Of a stretch of DNA of 64,000 nucleotides, positions 1 through 11,599 are shown in pieces. Source of the DNA: Bagarius yarrelli (Eukaryota; Chordata; Actinopteri; Siluriformes; Sisoridae); the NCBI GenBank assembly GCA_005784505.1, contig VCAZ01000037.1, positions 1,393,856-1,457,855 of the forward strand. The letters are read 5' to 3'. Under the pieces are notes generated by a model. It did not search any database, was not told where the DNA came from, and saw only the letters and a program-made list of their open reading frames with translations. How positions within the stretch are numbered: position 1 is the first letter of the stretch; every line of letters begins with the position of its first letter. Position numbers and translations under genes: made by a program.

Positions 1-25
1 CCTCCGTTTTGCGTGTCCTTTACAG

Positions 26-174
26 CGAGACAGGAGAAGTGACCCTGCGAGTGTCACCGGTGACCATAGAGGACGGCGGGACCTACACCTGCACCGCCAT
101 TAATGACGTCGGGACAGTCACTTCAGCCGCATGTCTCAAAGTGCAAGGTGTCTGTGTGTCTGACCCTCAGCACG

Positions 175-228
<54 letters not shown>

Positions 229-923
229 GGGTAGCCATGGTAATCATATCAAAATGTGGACAGGCACATTTTTACATCTAACAGGTTACATTTTTTATAT
301 CTAACATACTGTAAGAAGATCTATCATGACCAAAAGTAACCAAAAGTTTTGGCACCCCCATGCAGCTTGAATGTTCTGTGGAAAGATTTTACCGTGGTAG
401 GAAAGAGACAAAGATCGTGCTGTTAATGGAAGCTAGCTACCTATGGAATAGTAACAGTAGCCTCGACTTAGGCCCACATCACACAGACACTTTTACAGCC
501 TAAAAGTGTGAAAAGTTAATAATAATCCACCAATCAGAAGCCTCCAGCGCATAGCAGTGGTCAGATACGGGCAAGTTTATTCTGATTCCCGTGCTCAAAA
601 AAAGAAAGCAAGAAAAATTTAGAAGGGTGTCGAACTGATGTAAGACAGGAAGTGATAAAAAAAACGAAATGCGTGCGAATTATGAGATGGTTTTTCACAT
701 CCCTTTTTAATATCTGGGTACTAAAAAACATGAAGAACTACATGTCTGTTTGCAGAACCACAAAATTCAAATAAGGAAGCGAAAATTATATAATTAAAAC
801 TTTTCTATAAAGGAATATATGTTTAATAATGGAGGGAAAAAACAACCCTTAAATGTTCCCTAACATTCATACTTTTTTTTTTTTTTTTTTTTTTTCTTTT
901 TTTTTTTTCTTTTTTTTTTCTTT

Positions 924-958
<35 letters not shown>

Positions 959-3900
959 TCATTCATTCATTTATCTTCTATACCTGCTTATTCCCTAATT
1001 CGGGGTCCCGGGGATCTCCTGGAGTCTATCCCAACCAACCTTGAAAGGGTGAAAGGCAGGAGGGGGACACCCTGGACAGGACGCCAGTCCATCACAGGGC
1101 CACACACTCACTCACTCCTATGGGCAATTTAGAATCACTTATCAATCTAACACACATGTTTTTGGATTGTGAGAGGAAAAACCGTAGAACCCGGAGGAAA
1201 ACCACACAAGCACAGGGGAGAACACAAACTCCACACAGAAAGACCCCTGCCTGGGAATCGAACCCGGTACCCTTTTGCTGTGAGGCAACCGTGCCAACCA
1301 CTAAGCCACCGTGCTGCCCCTTTTTTTTAATTTATTATTCAATTTTTTTATACATTAATAAAATTTTTTACAATTGTAATTATCTTTTTATTTAGTCTTT
1401 CTTATACATTATTCTACCGTGTGTCCTTGCAACATATAGAGTTTTAAAGCTTTAAAAAGCTTCATTTTTTAGGGAAAAAATGCTGCGGGTTGTATATATT
1501 GTATATACAGTAAATTTTTATTATTATTTTTATATATATATATATATATCCCCACTATTTTTAGGCCACTAACATTTTTTTTAGTGATTAATATCTCTGG
1601 CATGACTTATTTCTCTGCTGCTTTGTATAGGTACCTACAGTGATGGAATCATCTGGAAGGACAATTTTGAGTCGCTCTACACCGAAGTGATGGAGCTCGG
1701 AAGGTGGGTCGAATCTCACATTTGCTTTACTAAGATCATACAAAAAATACATGCAGATTATGAGGTGTGTTGCAACAATAATAATCGCATTAATTATGCC
1801 AAATGCAAATAAGTCAGGGAAACCAGCATTCAGATATTTCCAGATCTTTAAGAAAACGTAAGAATACCTTAAGAAAAGGTAAGAACGTGCTGCCAATATG
1901 TAATAAGAAAGAACTTCCCTGGTGGTGTCATAATGTTAGGAAATGGCTCAGTCATAACCATATAAAAACCTTTATTTCTTGAAAAAATAATCTTTGGCAA
2001 ATCGAATACATCAGTGCCTTCAAGTGATTGCCAGGATGTAGTAAATTATTGCAGTAAATTATTAGCATATTTATTAATAATATCATATTTCATAAAGCAA
2101 ACATTGTTTTGCTAATTTGAAGGATGGAGTCCTTTGTTACATCTGATGGCAAATGTGCTTACATCCTTTTTTTTGATTGAAAAATTGTATTTCCTTCTTT
2201 CTTTGTACTGTCCGTCCAGAGGCAGGTTCTCCGTGGCCAAGTGGTGCGAGCAGCAAGGTTCACGGCGCTCGGTGGTAGCGAAGCTGGTGAACAAGAAGCT
2301 GATGCGTCGTGAGCAGGTGATGAGGGAGCTGAATGTGCTTCGCTGCCTGCAGCATCCCAACATTGTGGGCCTGCTGGATACATTCGAGACCAACACCAAC
2401 TATGTCCTCGTGCTAGAAATGTAAGCTTCCTCTATTCCTCTATTTAGTCTTGGACCCACAGTGTATGTGGGGTGCAGAATGTGGAACGCCAAAGTGGTCA
2501 GATAAAAACAGGACATTTAGGCAACATACCAAATACTTTCCTTCTACATAGTATTAAAAATTGTAGGTGAAAAGTTCCTGAATGATCCAACACTTTAACC
2601 CGTATTATAAAATGTGCATACGATTGACAGGTTAAATATCCTATGAGCCCGCAGGAGGGACGACTCTCATATTTAAAAATGGCGGAAAGCAAGGAAAAAA
2701 AACTTGTTGTTCGTGGTTAAACTTGTACTTGTTAAACATCACCCAAGTAAACGACAGATTTGTTAGTTTTATTTTTTTTACATTTTACATTCTCATGCTG
2801 TTGATGTGATGTTTCAAGTGACAGTCAACATATGCAGATGTAGTACATCCACATTTTATTCCTACTATGCATTATTATACTATGTAGATTGTTATATTTA
2901 TTGAATGAATAGTACTTTAGGAAGGTATTTTTGAGCCCCTAAGCATTGTATAAATGAAATAAATGTTATTTGTTCTAGTTGAGGGTGTCTTCAAATGCCA
3001 GTGGAAAAGGGCAGAAAACATTTAATGACATCTTGCCAAGAAAGAGGGCATTTGGGCTCGTTTAAATTATTATATTAGTATAAGTTTTTCTGAGACAGTT
3101 TTAGGATACTTCTTAGTATTCTATAAGGCTTTTATTGTTGTTACTCTGCAGGGCCGATCAGGGTCGTCTCCTGGACTACATTGTGAGCTGGGGGAACCTG
3201 ACCGAGGACAAGGTGGCGCTCTATCTGCGGGATATATTAGAAGCTCTACACTACCTGCATACCTGCAGAATAGCTCATCTCGACCTTAAGGTAAGTTTCA
3301 AGTCACATCAAACCTTCTTTATTAACATTTATAATAGTTTGATGATGTCTATTGATCCCTCAGATTATAAACATTTATTTACATTTACAGCATTTGGTAG
3401 ACACCCTTATAACTCTCTATACATCTAAGCAATTAGGGGTAAAAGGCCTAGGGGTTCAGGGGACCAACAATGACAACTTGGTGGTGCTGGAGATCAAACT
3501 TTGATCTTCCAATTAGCAGTCCATTATATTAACCACTGCATAACCATTATGTTAGTGAAGCAAATTCTTGCTACTTTTTTTGTAAAATTCTAAATATATT
3601 ATGGGGTTTTATTAACGATGAGTAATTTTAGGAGCGTATATTCATGCAATGAATTGGATTATCTAATTGCTGGGATCAGTACAGATCCCCCACCCAGCCT
3701 TTATCTAAACAAGCTTCCTGGGCTGCTTGCTTACTGTCTGCTTGCTGTCTGTATCTCATTCTGGTAGACAGAAATCCTAATGCCTGACATTCCCCCTCTG
3801 AGATGACATTTTTTCAATTTAGAAATAATATGTTCTAATTTGCAGATTTCATTCTTCATCAGATGCATTTGGTGCCATTTTATGGCTTGTCAGTTTTGAT

Positions 3901-4789
3901 AGCCTGTAGCATTCAGTCAGGAAGTATATAAGGTGATACAGAGAAATTAATCATGACTTTCGGAATGTCAGACGAGAAATATTGAGTTATTAAGCAAGGT
4001 CAGAAGTTCTACAGAACACAAAAAATGTTTAGTTCCCACGTTGACCAAATTTGGTGGCTAATTACAGCTGAAAGCAGGACACAACCTAGCAATTAAAATT
4101 AAATGGCATTTATGCGATTTAACCCCCTTTTAGGCAATTGTCAAACCTCTCACAGCCTACTGTAATAAGAACTTACATTAAATATACCTGATTGACCTGA
4201 CAGCAGATTGCATGAATTGTGATCTTATCTTTTTTTTTTTTCACAGCCAGAGAATGTGGTGGTGGAGCAGGCATCTGCTCACTTCAATGTCAAACTAACG
4301 GATTTCGGCGATGCCATGCTTCTATCCTCTTCCCCCTACATCCACCCACTGATGGGCAGTCCTGAGTTTAGTGCACCTGAGGTGGTGCTGGGTGAGCCAG
4401 TGGCTTTGACATCCGATCTCTGGAGCGTGGGTGTTTTGGCATATGTGTTGCTGAGCGGTGCCTCCCCATTCTTAGACGAGAGCGTTGAGGAGACGTGCCT
4501 CAACATCTGCCGTCTGGACTTCAGCTTCCCTGAAGACTACTTTGGGGGTGTAAGCAGAGCGGCATGTGATTTTGTGTGCTTGCTTTTGCACCCCGAACCA
4601 GCCAGACGACCCACGGCTCAAGTCTGCCTGCAGGGTGAACCGTGGCTCCGTCCCCAAGCTGCCTCTGGTTTGATCCGTCTTGACACCGCGCGACTTATGG
4701 CCTTCATCGAGAGGCGCAAGCACCAGAGTGACGTAAGGCCAATGGATAACTTGACATTTTTAAGAAGTCGGCTGCTGGGTAAGGCGTGA
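26..4789 (+). CDS. trio: TRIO-like Rho-GEF kinase, last five coding exons (partial)
   Basis: Five exons joined by GT/AG introns with matching phases: 26-147, 1631-1703, 2220-2420, 3152-3290 and 4247-4789 (stop TGA). Exon 1 is the end of an I-set Ig domain (GTYTCTAIND, with the second Ig cysteine). Exon 2 is a linker. Exons 3-5 form a full kinase domain: ELGRGRFS glycine loop (the loop's GRGRF spans the exon 2/3 junction), VVAK lysine, HLDLKPEN catalytic loop (HLD in place of HRD, as in this family), DFGD and SAPE. The C-terminus has the family motif IERRKHQSDVRP. TRIO and kalirin are large Rho guanine-nucleotide exchange factors acting in axon guidance and cytoskeleton control; only the C-terminal kinase module is here. 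Kalirin normally has an FnIII domain between Ig and kinase; none is seen and the Ig exon (phase 1) joins the linker exon in frame, so TRIO is preferred. The N-terminal exons lie left of the window. Kalirin remains the alternative. Confidence 0.85.
148..1630. other. Intron with CA run, poly-T block and SINE
   Basis: The first visible intron of the TRIO-like gene. It holds a (CA)n run at 177-222, a T-rich block at 872-956, a reverse-strand SINE at 955-1320 and a short (TA)n at 1526-1548. No extra exon, in particular no FnIII exon, was recognised. Confidence 0.75.
955..1320 (-). repeat. tRNA-derived SINE, family 2, near full length
   Basis: Read on the minus strand it starts with a pol III A-box-like TGGCTTAGTGGTTGG and a B-box GGTTCGATTCC. 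It continues through the typical body (TTTTTGGATTGTGAGAGG on plus) and ends in ATTCATTCATTC repeats next to the poly-T block. Other copies: 6195-6316/6973-7192, 9163-9337, 22150-22490, 31765-31880 and 37660-37795. Confidence 0.85.
2480..2960. repeat. Dispersed repeat copy 1 (non-coding, 'AGTTCCTGAATGAT' type)
   Basis: Lies inside the third visible TRIO-like intron. It shares blocks such as AAAGTTCC-GATGA, CATACGATT, ATCCTATGAGCCC and ATGGCGGA with 14157-14540 and more weakly with 21960-22090. No coding capacity; probably an old non-autonomous element. Confidence 0.6.
3371..3545 (-). repeat. tRNA-derived SINE, family 1 (degraded)
   Basis: Shows the family-1 body 'GCATTTGGTAGACACCCTTAT', the central 'GGTGGTGCTGG' and a decayed B-box and A-box at its right end. 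It sits in the last TRIO-like intron. Confidence 0.7.
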
Positions 4790-5246
4790 CGGAACAGGGA
4801 GAGTTTTTTTCCTAAGCTCTAGTCCAGAGGGTAGGGTTTTAGTTGGTATAATGCAAATGGGTTCTTCTGGCAGATGTGAGGTACCTAGAGCAAGAAGAAA
4901 GCCAGGATTGTGGAAGGTCACTTGAGGGTGGAGGAATCAAGGGAGCAGGAGTCATTGGTAACCCTGAGACTTCCATCTGAATGAGCCAGCACTTAAGCCC
5001 CAACAGTCTCTCAAGAATCCATGTCTTAAGTTTTTTCCTGATGCTAAAGAGTTTGGATTAGGGAGAGAGGTACATGGAGGACATCGGATGTTCAACAACC
5101 ACCTCATTCTCATCAACGTGGTAATGCCTTAACATTGGAGACAAAAGATAATTTTGTTGTGGGAGAAAAACGAAAATTCAACTGGAATCTCGTCCTATTT
5201 TAAAGCTACGTTCCCCAGTAACGTGGCAATGCTGTTTGTACACTGG

Positions 5247-5290
<44 letters not shown>

Positions 5291-5400
5291 ACAAAACCCC
5301 TACTGCTTCCCAACTTTTAAAAATCCTTAAAACATGATATTAAAAAACAAACGGAAATGACATCAGCTTCATTATCATAACCTCTTTGTAAAAATAAAAA
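4790..5400 (+). other. Probable 3' UTR of the TRIO-like gene, with CTG repeat
   Basis: Follows the kinase stop codon directly. It has no coding signal, holds a CTG run at 5256-5290, and has a possible AATAAA polyadenylation signal at 5393-5398. The true transcript end cannot be told from sequence; another candidate end is near 8447 (ATTAAA). Confidence 0.45.
5256..5290 (+). repeat. (CTG)n trinucleotide run, about 12 units
   Basis: Uninterrupted TGC/CTG repeat preceded by two interrupted units from about 5248. It lies 467 bases downstream of the TRIO-like stop codon, probably in its 3' UTR. Confidence 0.95.
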
Positions 5401-5905
5401 ATTGCACAGAAGCACAAACAGGTCTTTTTGGAGCGTTTTCTTCTATGAGCCAGTAAAAGGACAAGCCTTTTAGTTCTTGACAGTGTTTTGAATCAGGTTG
5501 TTGCAGTACTGTATAGCTGTATTCAGGAAAGCATTTTGTATAAATTATGTACAGAAGCACAGCAAAGGAGATCTTTGATGTTTTGAAGAACAAAATATAT
5601 TCTGTAACAGGAGAGAAATGAAACCGGTTACACATCATGCTTCCATTCATTTCGGAATCCTTGGAGCTTCTGGATGGAATCGTAAAGCCCATCGAACCAC
5701 TTTCTCCGAATTGCTGCATGTAAGAGGAACAAATCGGTGCATTTTTTTAAAGAAATTCTATTTTGTGCATCGGAAACAAATGGAACTGAATTCTGACTTG
5801 TTCCAGTTGGACGTTTCAGTGTTTTTAACATGCCTCGTCAATAGTTTCTCTTTGTTACTCGAAACCCCATTGTAGAGTTAAAAGATGGATTTATTGTTAT
5901 TACCT

Positions 5906-6095
5906 ACATTTTTTCAGCATTTGGTAGATGCCCTCATCCAGAGCGACTTACATTTATTTAATTTATACAACTAAGCAATTAAGTGATAAGGGCCTTGTTT
6001 AGGGGCCCAGCAGTGGTAACTTGGTGATACTGGGAATCGAACCAACAAGCTTCCGTTTAGCGGTTCATCACCTTAACTGCGCTACCACAGCTCAT
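5906..6095 (-). repeat. tRNA-derived SINE, family 1
   Basis: Near-complete copy: GCATTTGGTAGATGCCCTCA at the distal end, GGGAATCGAACC (reverse B-box) and the reverse A-box region near 6065-6090. An ATT/ATC run follows. Confidence 0.85.
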
Positions 6096-6194
6096 TATTA
6101 GTATTATTATTATCATCATGATTATTATTATTACTATCTTTTCATTTTCATGATTTATTTAGCTTGTTGTACTTCTACGTTACCCACAACTGTT

Positions 6195-7192
6195 ATACTA
6201 TACTCGCTTATTCCTAATCAGGATCACAGGGATCTGCTGGAGTCTATCTCAGCTGTCATTGGGCGAAAGGTAGGAATCACCCTGGACAGATCGCCAGTCC
6301 ATCACAGGACCACATACGGTGATACCTTGTGCATTCGCGTTTCTGGGTTTGTGAATTTACATATTCGTTAAATTTTCGCAATTTTTTCACAGCGAAATTT
6401 GCAAATTCCTCGAAAAACCCTGCAAAAGTGTTTGTACGATTTTCGAAGAAATTTATGCTTTTAGGTGTAAAATCGGTAAGAAAAATTTTGTTAATGAAAA
6501 TTCTACTGTTTTTTGTGGGGAAAGTTAAAGAAATCAGTTAAGAAATTCCTTCGGAAAAGAAATGTGTAAATTCAACACAAAAGTTATGGCTTCATGACGA
6601 CACGCTATTGGCAGGAAGGGTTGGAAGTAGCTAATCACACAGCAGGGTACCAGCTTTCCTTGTTGCCGATTAGCTTTTAGCTTGGATGCTTTGTGTACGT
6701 ACGGTCACTAGTGTATGACTGAAGCCATGGTTTATCTTCTTGCATCTCAAGTTCAACACGAGTGAATTTCATGCTTTTTTTTTACAGGGGTAATTAATTA
6801 AGCTAACTTTTAAATGATATTAAAGTGCTTTGGGAGCGTCATTTTGGTCATATTTAGCATTTAAACTCTAGAAAAAAGCACTTATTAACGTTTTTAGTCA
6901 CTCGTACCAAACATTCACGATTCCTCCTGATCCACGACGGGTTTCGGAACGAATGTTCGAGGTATTACTGTAAAGACAAACAACCACACACACTCACACC
7001 TATGGGGCAATTTAGAAACACCAATTAATCTAACATACATGTTTTTGGACTGTGGGAGGAAACTGGAGAACCCGGAGTAAACACACACAAGCACAGGGAG
7101 AACTCCACAAAGAAAGGCCACTGCCCAGGAATCGAACCCGGAACCTGCTTGCTGTATGGCAACAGTGCTAACCACTAAGCCACCAGCAGTTC
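6195..7192 (-). repeat. SINE family 2 split by a nested MITE
   Basis: The 3' half (6195-6316) and the tRNA-like 5' half (6973-7192, with reverse B-box GGAATCGAACCC) belong to one reverse-strand SINE. They are separated by the 654-base insertion described at 6317-6970. Confidence 0.8.
6317..6970. mobile_element. MITE with TA target duplication, nested in a SINE
   Basis: The ends are inverted repeats: left CGGTGATACCTTGTGCATTCG, and the right end read in reverse CAGTAATACCTCGAACATTCG (16 of 21 match). TA dinucleotides flank both ends (6315-6316 and 6971-6972), as for Tc1/mariner-type insertions. The 654-base interior has no transposase. The flanks join into a continuous SINE, which confirms the insertion. 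Confidence 0.75.
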
Positions 7193-8303
7193 TACAGGCT
7201 CTTAATTTGATTAGATCACTCCTGTTGATGTCATCATCTTTTTATGCTTTTTTTTAAATGCCAGAGATGGCTAACTAGCCTAGCTTCTTAGCAGTAGACT
7301 GATATTTGCTATCTTAACTGCTTTTACTTTAGAAAAAAGCTCGGTTTATGTAATCATGAGCTAACAGCTAACTTGATGGTTAGCAGATTGTGAGGTTGTT
7401 GATTTATTTTTATTTTTTTTTCTTCTCTTCAACCAACAACTTTGAACCATTTAATTAAAAATACAACTTAATGTGTTTTCTTGTAAAGTTTACAGTACAT
7501 ACTAAATTAGCTTGCTAGCTAGCATAGCAAGCAGGCTGCTTTTCCGTTTGAAAGTTTTGGAAGTAAAATTTAAGATTTTAAGTGTTTTTTGTTTGTTTTG
7601 GGGTTTTTTTTTCCAAGTAATTTATATGATTTCGGATGCATTCGACTTTCCCCGTTCGACTGCCAGGTTCACAGTAAACGTGCACTCGTATTTTGTTGGA
7701 ACTGTCTCTGTGCAATGTTTGGGATTGTTGCAAGCTGTTTGAGACGTGGTGTTAAATCCTGCTGATGTCGTGTATAAGACACTATAAACGAGTCTCGGTT
7801 TGTGTTTTTTTCTGTGTTCAGTATTATTTTGTGGAAGCTAAAGTTGTTTGTATCTGTGTCGCACTTGTTTATGTTACATCATGTTAATGTTATGTCTTGT
7901 CATTGTTCTTATACCAAAGTTAAGCTTTTACGCACCTACACCTGGTTTTACACTAATGGTTGTTTTTTTTTGTTTTTTTTTTTTAACAATGCAGTTCATT
8001 TTTATTTATTGTGTTTTTTTTTGGGTTTTTTTTGATTGTCAAGATCATTTCTACACATTTTCTGATGTAAAATTGCATGAAAAATACAATTTCTTTCTCT
8101 ACTTTAAGATAAAAATCCATCAATGCTGATTTCTAACTGTAGTTGTTTTAATGTTGTTAAGTTCCTGGTTTCATTCCGGTCTGTTGTGCTTTTGTTGAAG
8201 TTTACCGCTGCGTGCGATAGAATTTGTGCGGTTTGGATTTTATTTATTTCATCGCTATTTTGTTGTGTATTGCAAATTGGAAAATACCTACGTTGTTTTG
8301 TCC

Positions 8304-8339
<36 letters not shown>

Positions 8340-8860
8340 GCGCTCAAAATTCCGTTGCAAACGCTTTCGGCTCTCACGTCGGTGTGTAAATTTCTTTGTA
8401 CAGAAAACGTAACTTTGCACATTCTGTGCTGTATAAATTTTATTGCTATTAAATACGTGAAAACATTTGATTGGTAATTTTGCTCTCCTGTTTTTTTTTT
8501 TTTTTTTACTTTTTCTCTTTTGGTTTCATGAATTTTTAACGTACATCAAGAAAAAATAGCTAATGAGATATTTCTAGCTAGACTTTTCTTTAATTTAACT
8601 TCAAGGCCTTGGTTATTTATGTAGCAGCCTGAGAAAGTCTTTGTTGATATTTTCCACACAGACAGACGGACTCCAAACAAACTTAGACTAAATAAAAACA
8701 CACATCCTTGTTAATTTGGTAAAACATCTTAATATTAATTGGTCATTTAAATTATAATACAGACATTAAAAGGGGTTTTATTTTCTAAATAAACAAAAAA
8801 ATCTTAAATTGAAGTTGTTATTGTATATTAAGACTGTTATAGATAAATCATCTCACAAGT
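7193..8860. other. AT-rich stretch, no gene seen
   Basis: T-rich non-coding DNA with homopolymers (poly-A 8309-8338, poly-T near 8490-8507) and no splice-supported exon. The end near 8440-8460 (ATTAAA in a 3'-UTR-like context) might belong to a long 3' UTR, but nothing proves it. Confidence 0.5.
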
Positions 8861-8866
8861 ACGGAG

Positions 8867-9408
8867 GCGCATTGCATTCACTAAAAAAACAAAAATCGCA
8901 CAAATGATCTCAGAATTATGACTTACAAACTCAGAATTATGACTTCTTATCTCATAATTACAAGATAATTATTATTATTCATTTGTTAATTTTTTTTATT
9001 ATTATTATATTTTAACATTGACTACTAATATAACTTAATATATACTTAATAAAAGTTATTCAGTGGTCTGCAAATCGGAGCAATACGTGTAAAATATATT
9101 AGTAGTCAATGTTAAAATATAATAATATTATTAATAATAATAACAATAATAACAATAATAACAGGAGTTTGTATGTTCTCCCTGTGCTTGTGTGTGTTTA
9201 CTCCGGGTTCCCTGGGTTCCTTCCAAAGTCCAAAAAACATGTTGATTGGTGAACCTAAATTGCCCATGGGAGTAAGTGTAAGTGTGTGTAAGTCCTGTGA
9301 TGGACTGGCGACCTGTCCAGGGTGTCCCCCTCATCTCCTAATTATAAGTTAGTAAGTCATAATTATGAGATCATTTGTGCAAGTTTTTATTTGACGAATG
9401 CTCTGCGC
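8867..9408. mobile_element. Long-TIR non-autonomous DNA element with nested parts
   Basis: The outer arms are inverted copies: left 8867-8960 and right 9335-9408 share GCGC-AG/TT-GCATTC and CACAAATGATCTCA-AATTATGACTTAC. Inside, 9003-9033 and 9096-9126 form a second, near-perfect inverted repeat of about 30 bases (ATTTTAACATTGACTACTAA), and 9163-9337 is a SINE fragment. No transposase is present. Confidence 0.65.
9163..9337 (+). repeat. SINE family 2 fragment
   Basis: Central and 3' body of the family (GTTTGTATGTTCTCCCTG to GACCTGTCCAGGGTGTCCCC), without the tRNA-like head. It lies within the element at 8867-9408. Confidence 0.8.
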
Positions 9409-9479
9409 TTTCATACACAAGAGGGTACTGTTGGTCTAATTTACTGGAATTCTGGAGGGTTTGTTAACCTTCTATTCCC

Positions 9480-9990
9480 CGAGTAGCAGGCAACGTTCCT
9501 AGAACATTCAATAACGTTCTTTGAAAGTTTCGTGAATGTTAGAACAAAACGTTAGCACTAAAATAAAATTTTTGCAGCGTTTGAAAAAAAAAAACATTCT
9601 TAGAACATCGTTCTTGGAACATCTTTAGGATGGTATATGTTCTTAATGAAGGTTTTTCTAAAAGCTTATAACATTCTTACAACATTGTTTTACAACATCT
9701 TACAACATTGTCCTCGGGACGTCTTTAGGAAACTTCTTGTTTTTAATAAATGTTTTTTAAACGCTGATAGAAAACATACTTAGAACATTGTTTTTGGAAC
9801 ATGTTTAGGACGTTACTTGTTCTTGATATACAAATAATGTCTTATTTTCTGAATGTTTTCATAATGTTATCCTAAAACCTTCTGGGAACAACGTTTATGG
9901 AACATTAATGACATCCGTATGAACATGGACATCCTTAGCATGATGTTATGCTCAAATAAAGAACGTTCTCATAATGTTGAGAGAAAAAAA
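9480..9990. repeat. Degenerate minisatellite of AACGTTCT/AGAACATT units
   Basis: Repeats of the type 'AACATTCTTAGAACAT...TTTAGGA...TTCTT' recur at roughly 70-100 base spacing (9592, 9700, 9770 and later), with many internal palindromic AACGTT or AGAACATTCT motifs. Non-coding. Confidence 0.65.
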
Positions 9991-10065
9991 TCATCACATT
10001 TGTTGGAATATTCATTAATATTAGATAAATATTAAGTCAGTTTGAACTTAAAATATAATTTCAAA

Positions 10066-10122
10066 GTACAGGGAATCGAACCAATGACCTTCTGATCAGC
10101 GGACCACTGCCTAAATCACTTC
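10066..10122 (-). repeat. Short SINE head fragment
   Basis: Reverse B-box (GGGAATCGAACC) and a weak reverse A-box; the rest of the element is missing. Confidence 0.5.
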
Positions 10123-10314
10123 CTTCTTAAACACCTGAACTAAAAAGTAATATTAAAATGTGATATTGGAAGAAAAAAAATCAGCACTGGATATTTGGGA
10201 TAATGCTCTTTATTTTAAACCGCAACATTTTATTTTTGACAAAAATGTTTTGTTTGAATGATTTTTTTTTTTTTCAAATCTGTGTGGAAACACCTTCACG
10301 TCAAACAGCGGCCT

Positions 10315-10430
10315 GTGCAGGATGACGTAAAAGGGAAGCGTAAAAGGTGTGAAAACTGCAACCAGCCCCTTCATTTGCAGATCTTAAGATAAGATCTGAA
10401 AATAACACGCGTCTGATCTTATCTGCATGT
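10315..10430. promoter_or_regulatory. Candidate GATA/CRE motif cluster with a perfect palindrome
   Basis: Positions 10378-10398 form a perfect inverted repeat (CAGATCTTA - AGA - TAAGATCTG) containing a GATAAG site. A further reverse GATA site (CTTATC) lies at about 10418-10423 and a CRE-like TGACGTAA at 10323-10330. The stretch matches none of the repeat families here. Its function is a guess. Confidence 0.3.
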
Positions 10431-10794
10431 TTATAGGAAAGTGTGTGTAGAAACGCGCTGTTCCAAAGTTCATTCGCAGTAAATAATATTGTCTTCCTTT
10501 TCTAATCTTTCAATGTCATGATGATATTCTAGATCCTTAGAAATATAGCCTTTAATATATATTATAGTTTATACATAAATATTACAGTAACAAAATATGA
10601 TGTAATAGACATTCATATTAGTAAGATTTAATGTGTAGAGTAATTATTTATCACAAGTACTGCTTCTTATGAAGGTTTGTGAAAACAGATTTCAAATATT
10701 TGTGTGTATGTTTATATTAAATGTGTGTTTTAGAGCTGTGGGATCCAATCTGATGCCCCACATACTGTTAAGAGTCACATTTAGGGGCTGATCT

Positions 10795-10997
10795 GGAGAC
10801 CAGAAACACCATCTTAGAAAGTTGGGGTCAGAGTGCAGAGTCAGTTATGATGCAGAGCCCCTGGAGCAGAAAGGGTTTAGTGTCTTGCTCAAGGACCCGA
10901 CAGTGGCTAGCTGGCAGTGGTGGGGCTTGAACCCAGGTCTTCCTGGTGTTCAGATCAACAACTCAGCACCTTAACTATTTGAGCCACCACTGCCCCC
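10795..10997 (-). repeat. tRNA-derived SINE, family 3 (LINE-tailed family), 3' truncated
   Basis: The reverse-strand head GGGGGCAGTGGTGGCTCAAA with A-box and the B-box GGGTTCAAGCCCC match the better copy at 40575-40856. The LINE-like tail is missing. Confidence 0.75.
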
Positions 10998-11031
10998 AAA
11001 GAAAGAAAGCGTGAGACCTACACATACACAT

Positions 11032-11070
11032 ACGGATGTGATGATCAGGTGTCCCAATACTTTTGTCCCT
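11032..11070. repeat. Dispersed 'GGTGTCCCAATACTTTTG' repeat end
   Basis: The same motif occurs at 20958-20995 and 32708-32750, and partly at 24020. It resembles ends of common fish DNA transposons, but no complete element can be delimited. Confidence 0.5.
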
Positions 11071-11394
11071 TTAGAGTACGTATATGTAAAACCAAGCTAT
11101 GAAGTCATATCAGTGAAATCTTTTTTTTTAAAAATCCTAGAAATAAACGTCTCTGTTGCGTAAAGTCCCTGTTACTCAATTAAGAACAAAACGCCACCTG
11201 TCTGAGTCATTTTTTAAGAAGTGGGAAGTAAGAACATGCCACTAGCGCCTTCTTTATGCGTGATCTTAGCATAGAAGACAATTTTCCCGAATTGACTTGA
11301 AGATCTAAGCTATGCGTTACCCATAGAAGGACTAAGATAGAAGATATTACACATACAAAAGATAATTCCAAGTAACAAACATTCAGTGAGGCAA

Positions 11395-11515
11395 GACGAG
11401 TGACAAACCAGGAGGACATGAGGACAAAACAGGAAGTTAGCAAAGCAAAACAACAAACCTAAAACATGAACAAAACATGATACATGACATAAAACATGAG
11501 ACAGGAAACAAAACT
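11395..11515 (-). repeat. Dispersed A/C-rich repeat
   Basis: A run of ACAGGA, ACATGA and AACAAAAC words. It resembles 48290-48720 and, in opposite orientation, 16285-16400. Family not identified. Confidence 0.4.
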
Positions 11516-11599
11516 TTAACCTTACTTAAAAAATATGGAACTTATTACCAGTCGTGACTTTAGTAACTGAATAAGGATAAAAGACGTTCTTGTCATTTG

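Noticed and set aside
5375..5875. Overlapping frames of 85-114 codons on both strands
   Set aside because: Mutually overlapping, no splice or homology support; probable 3' UTR or spacer.
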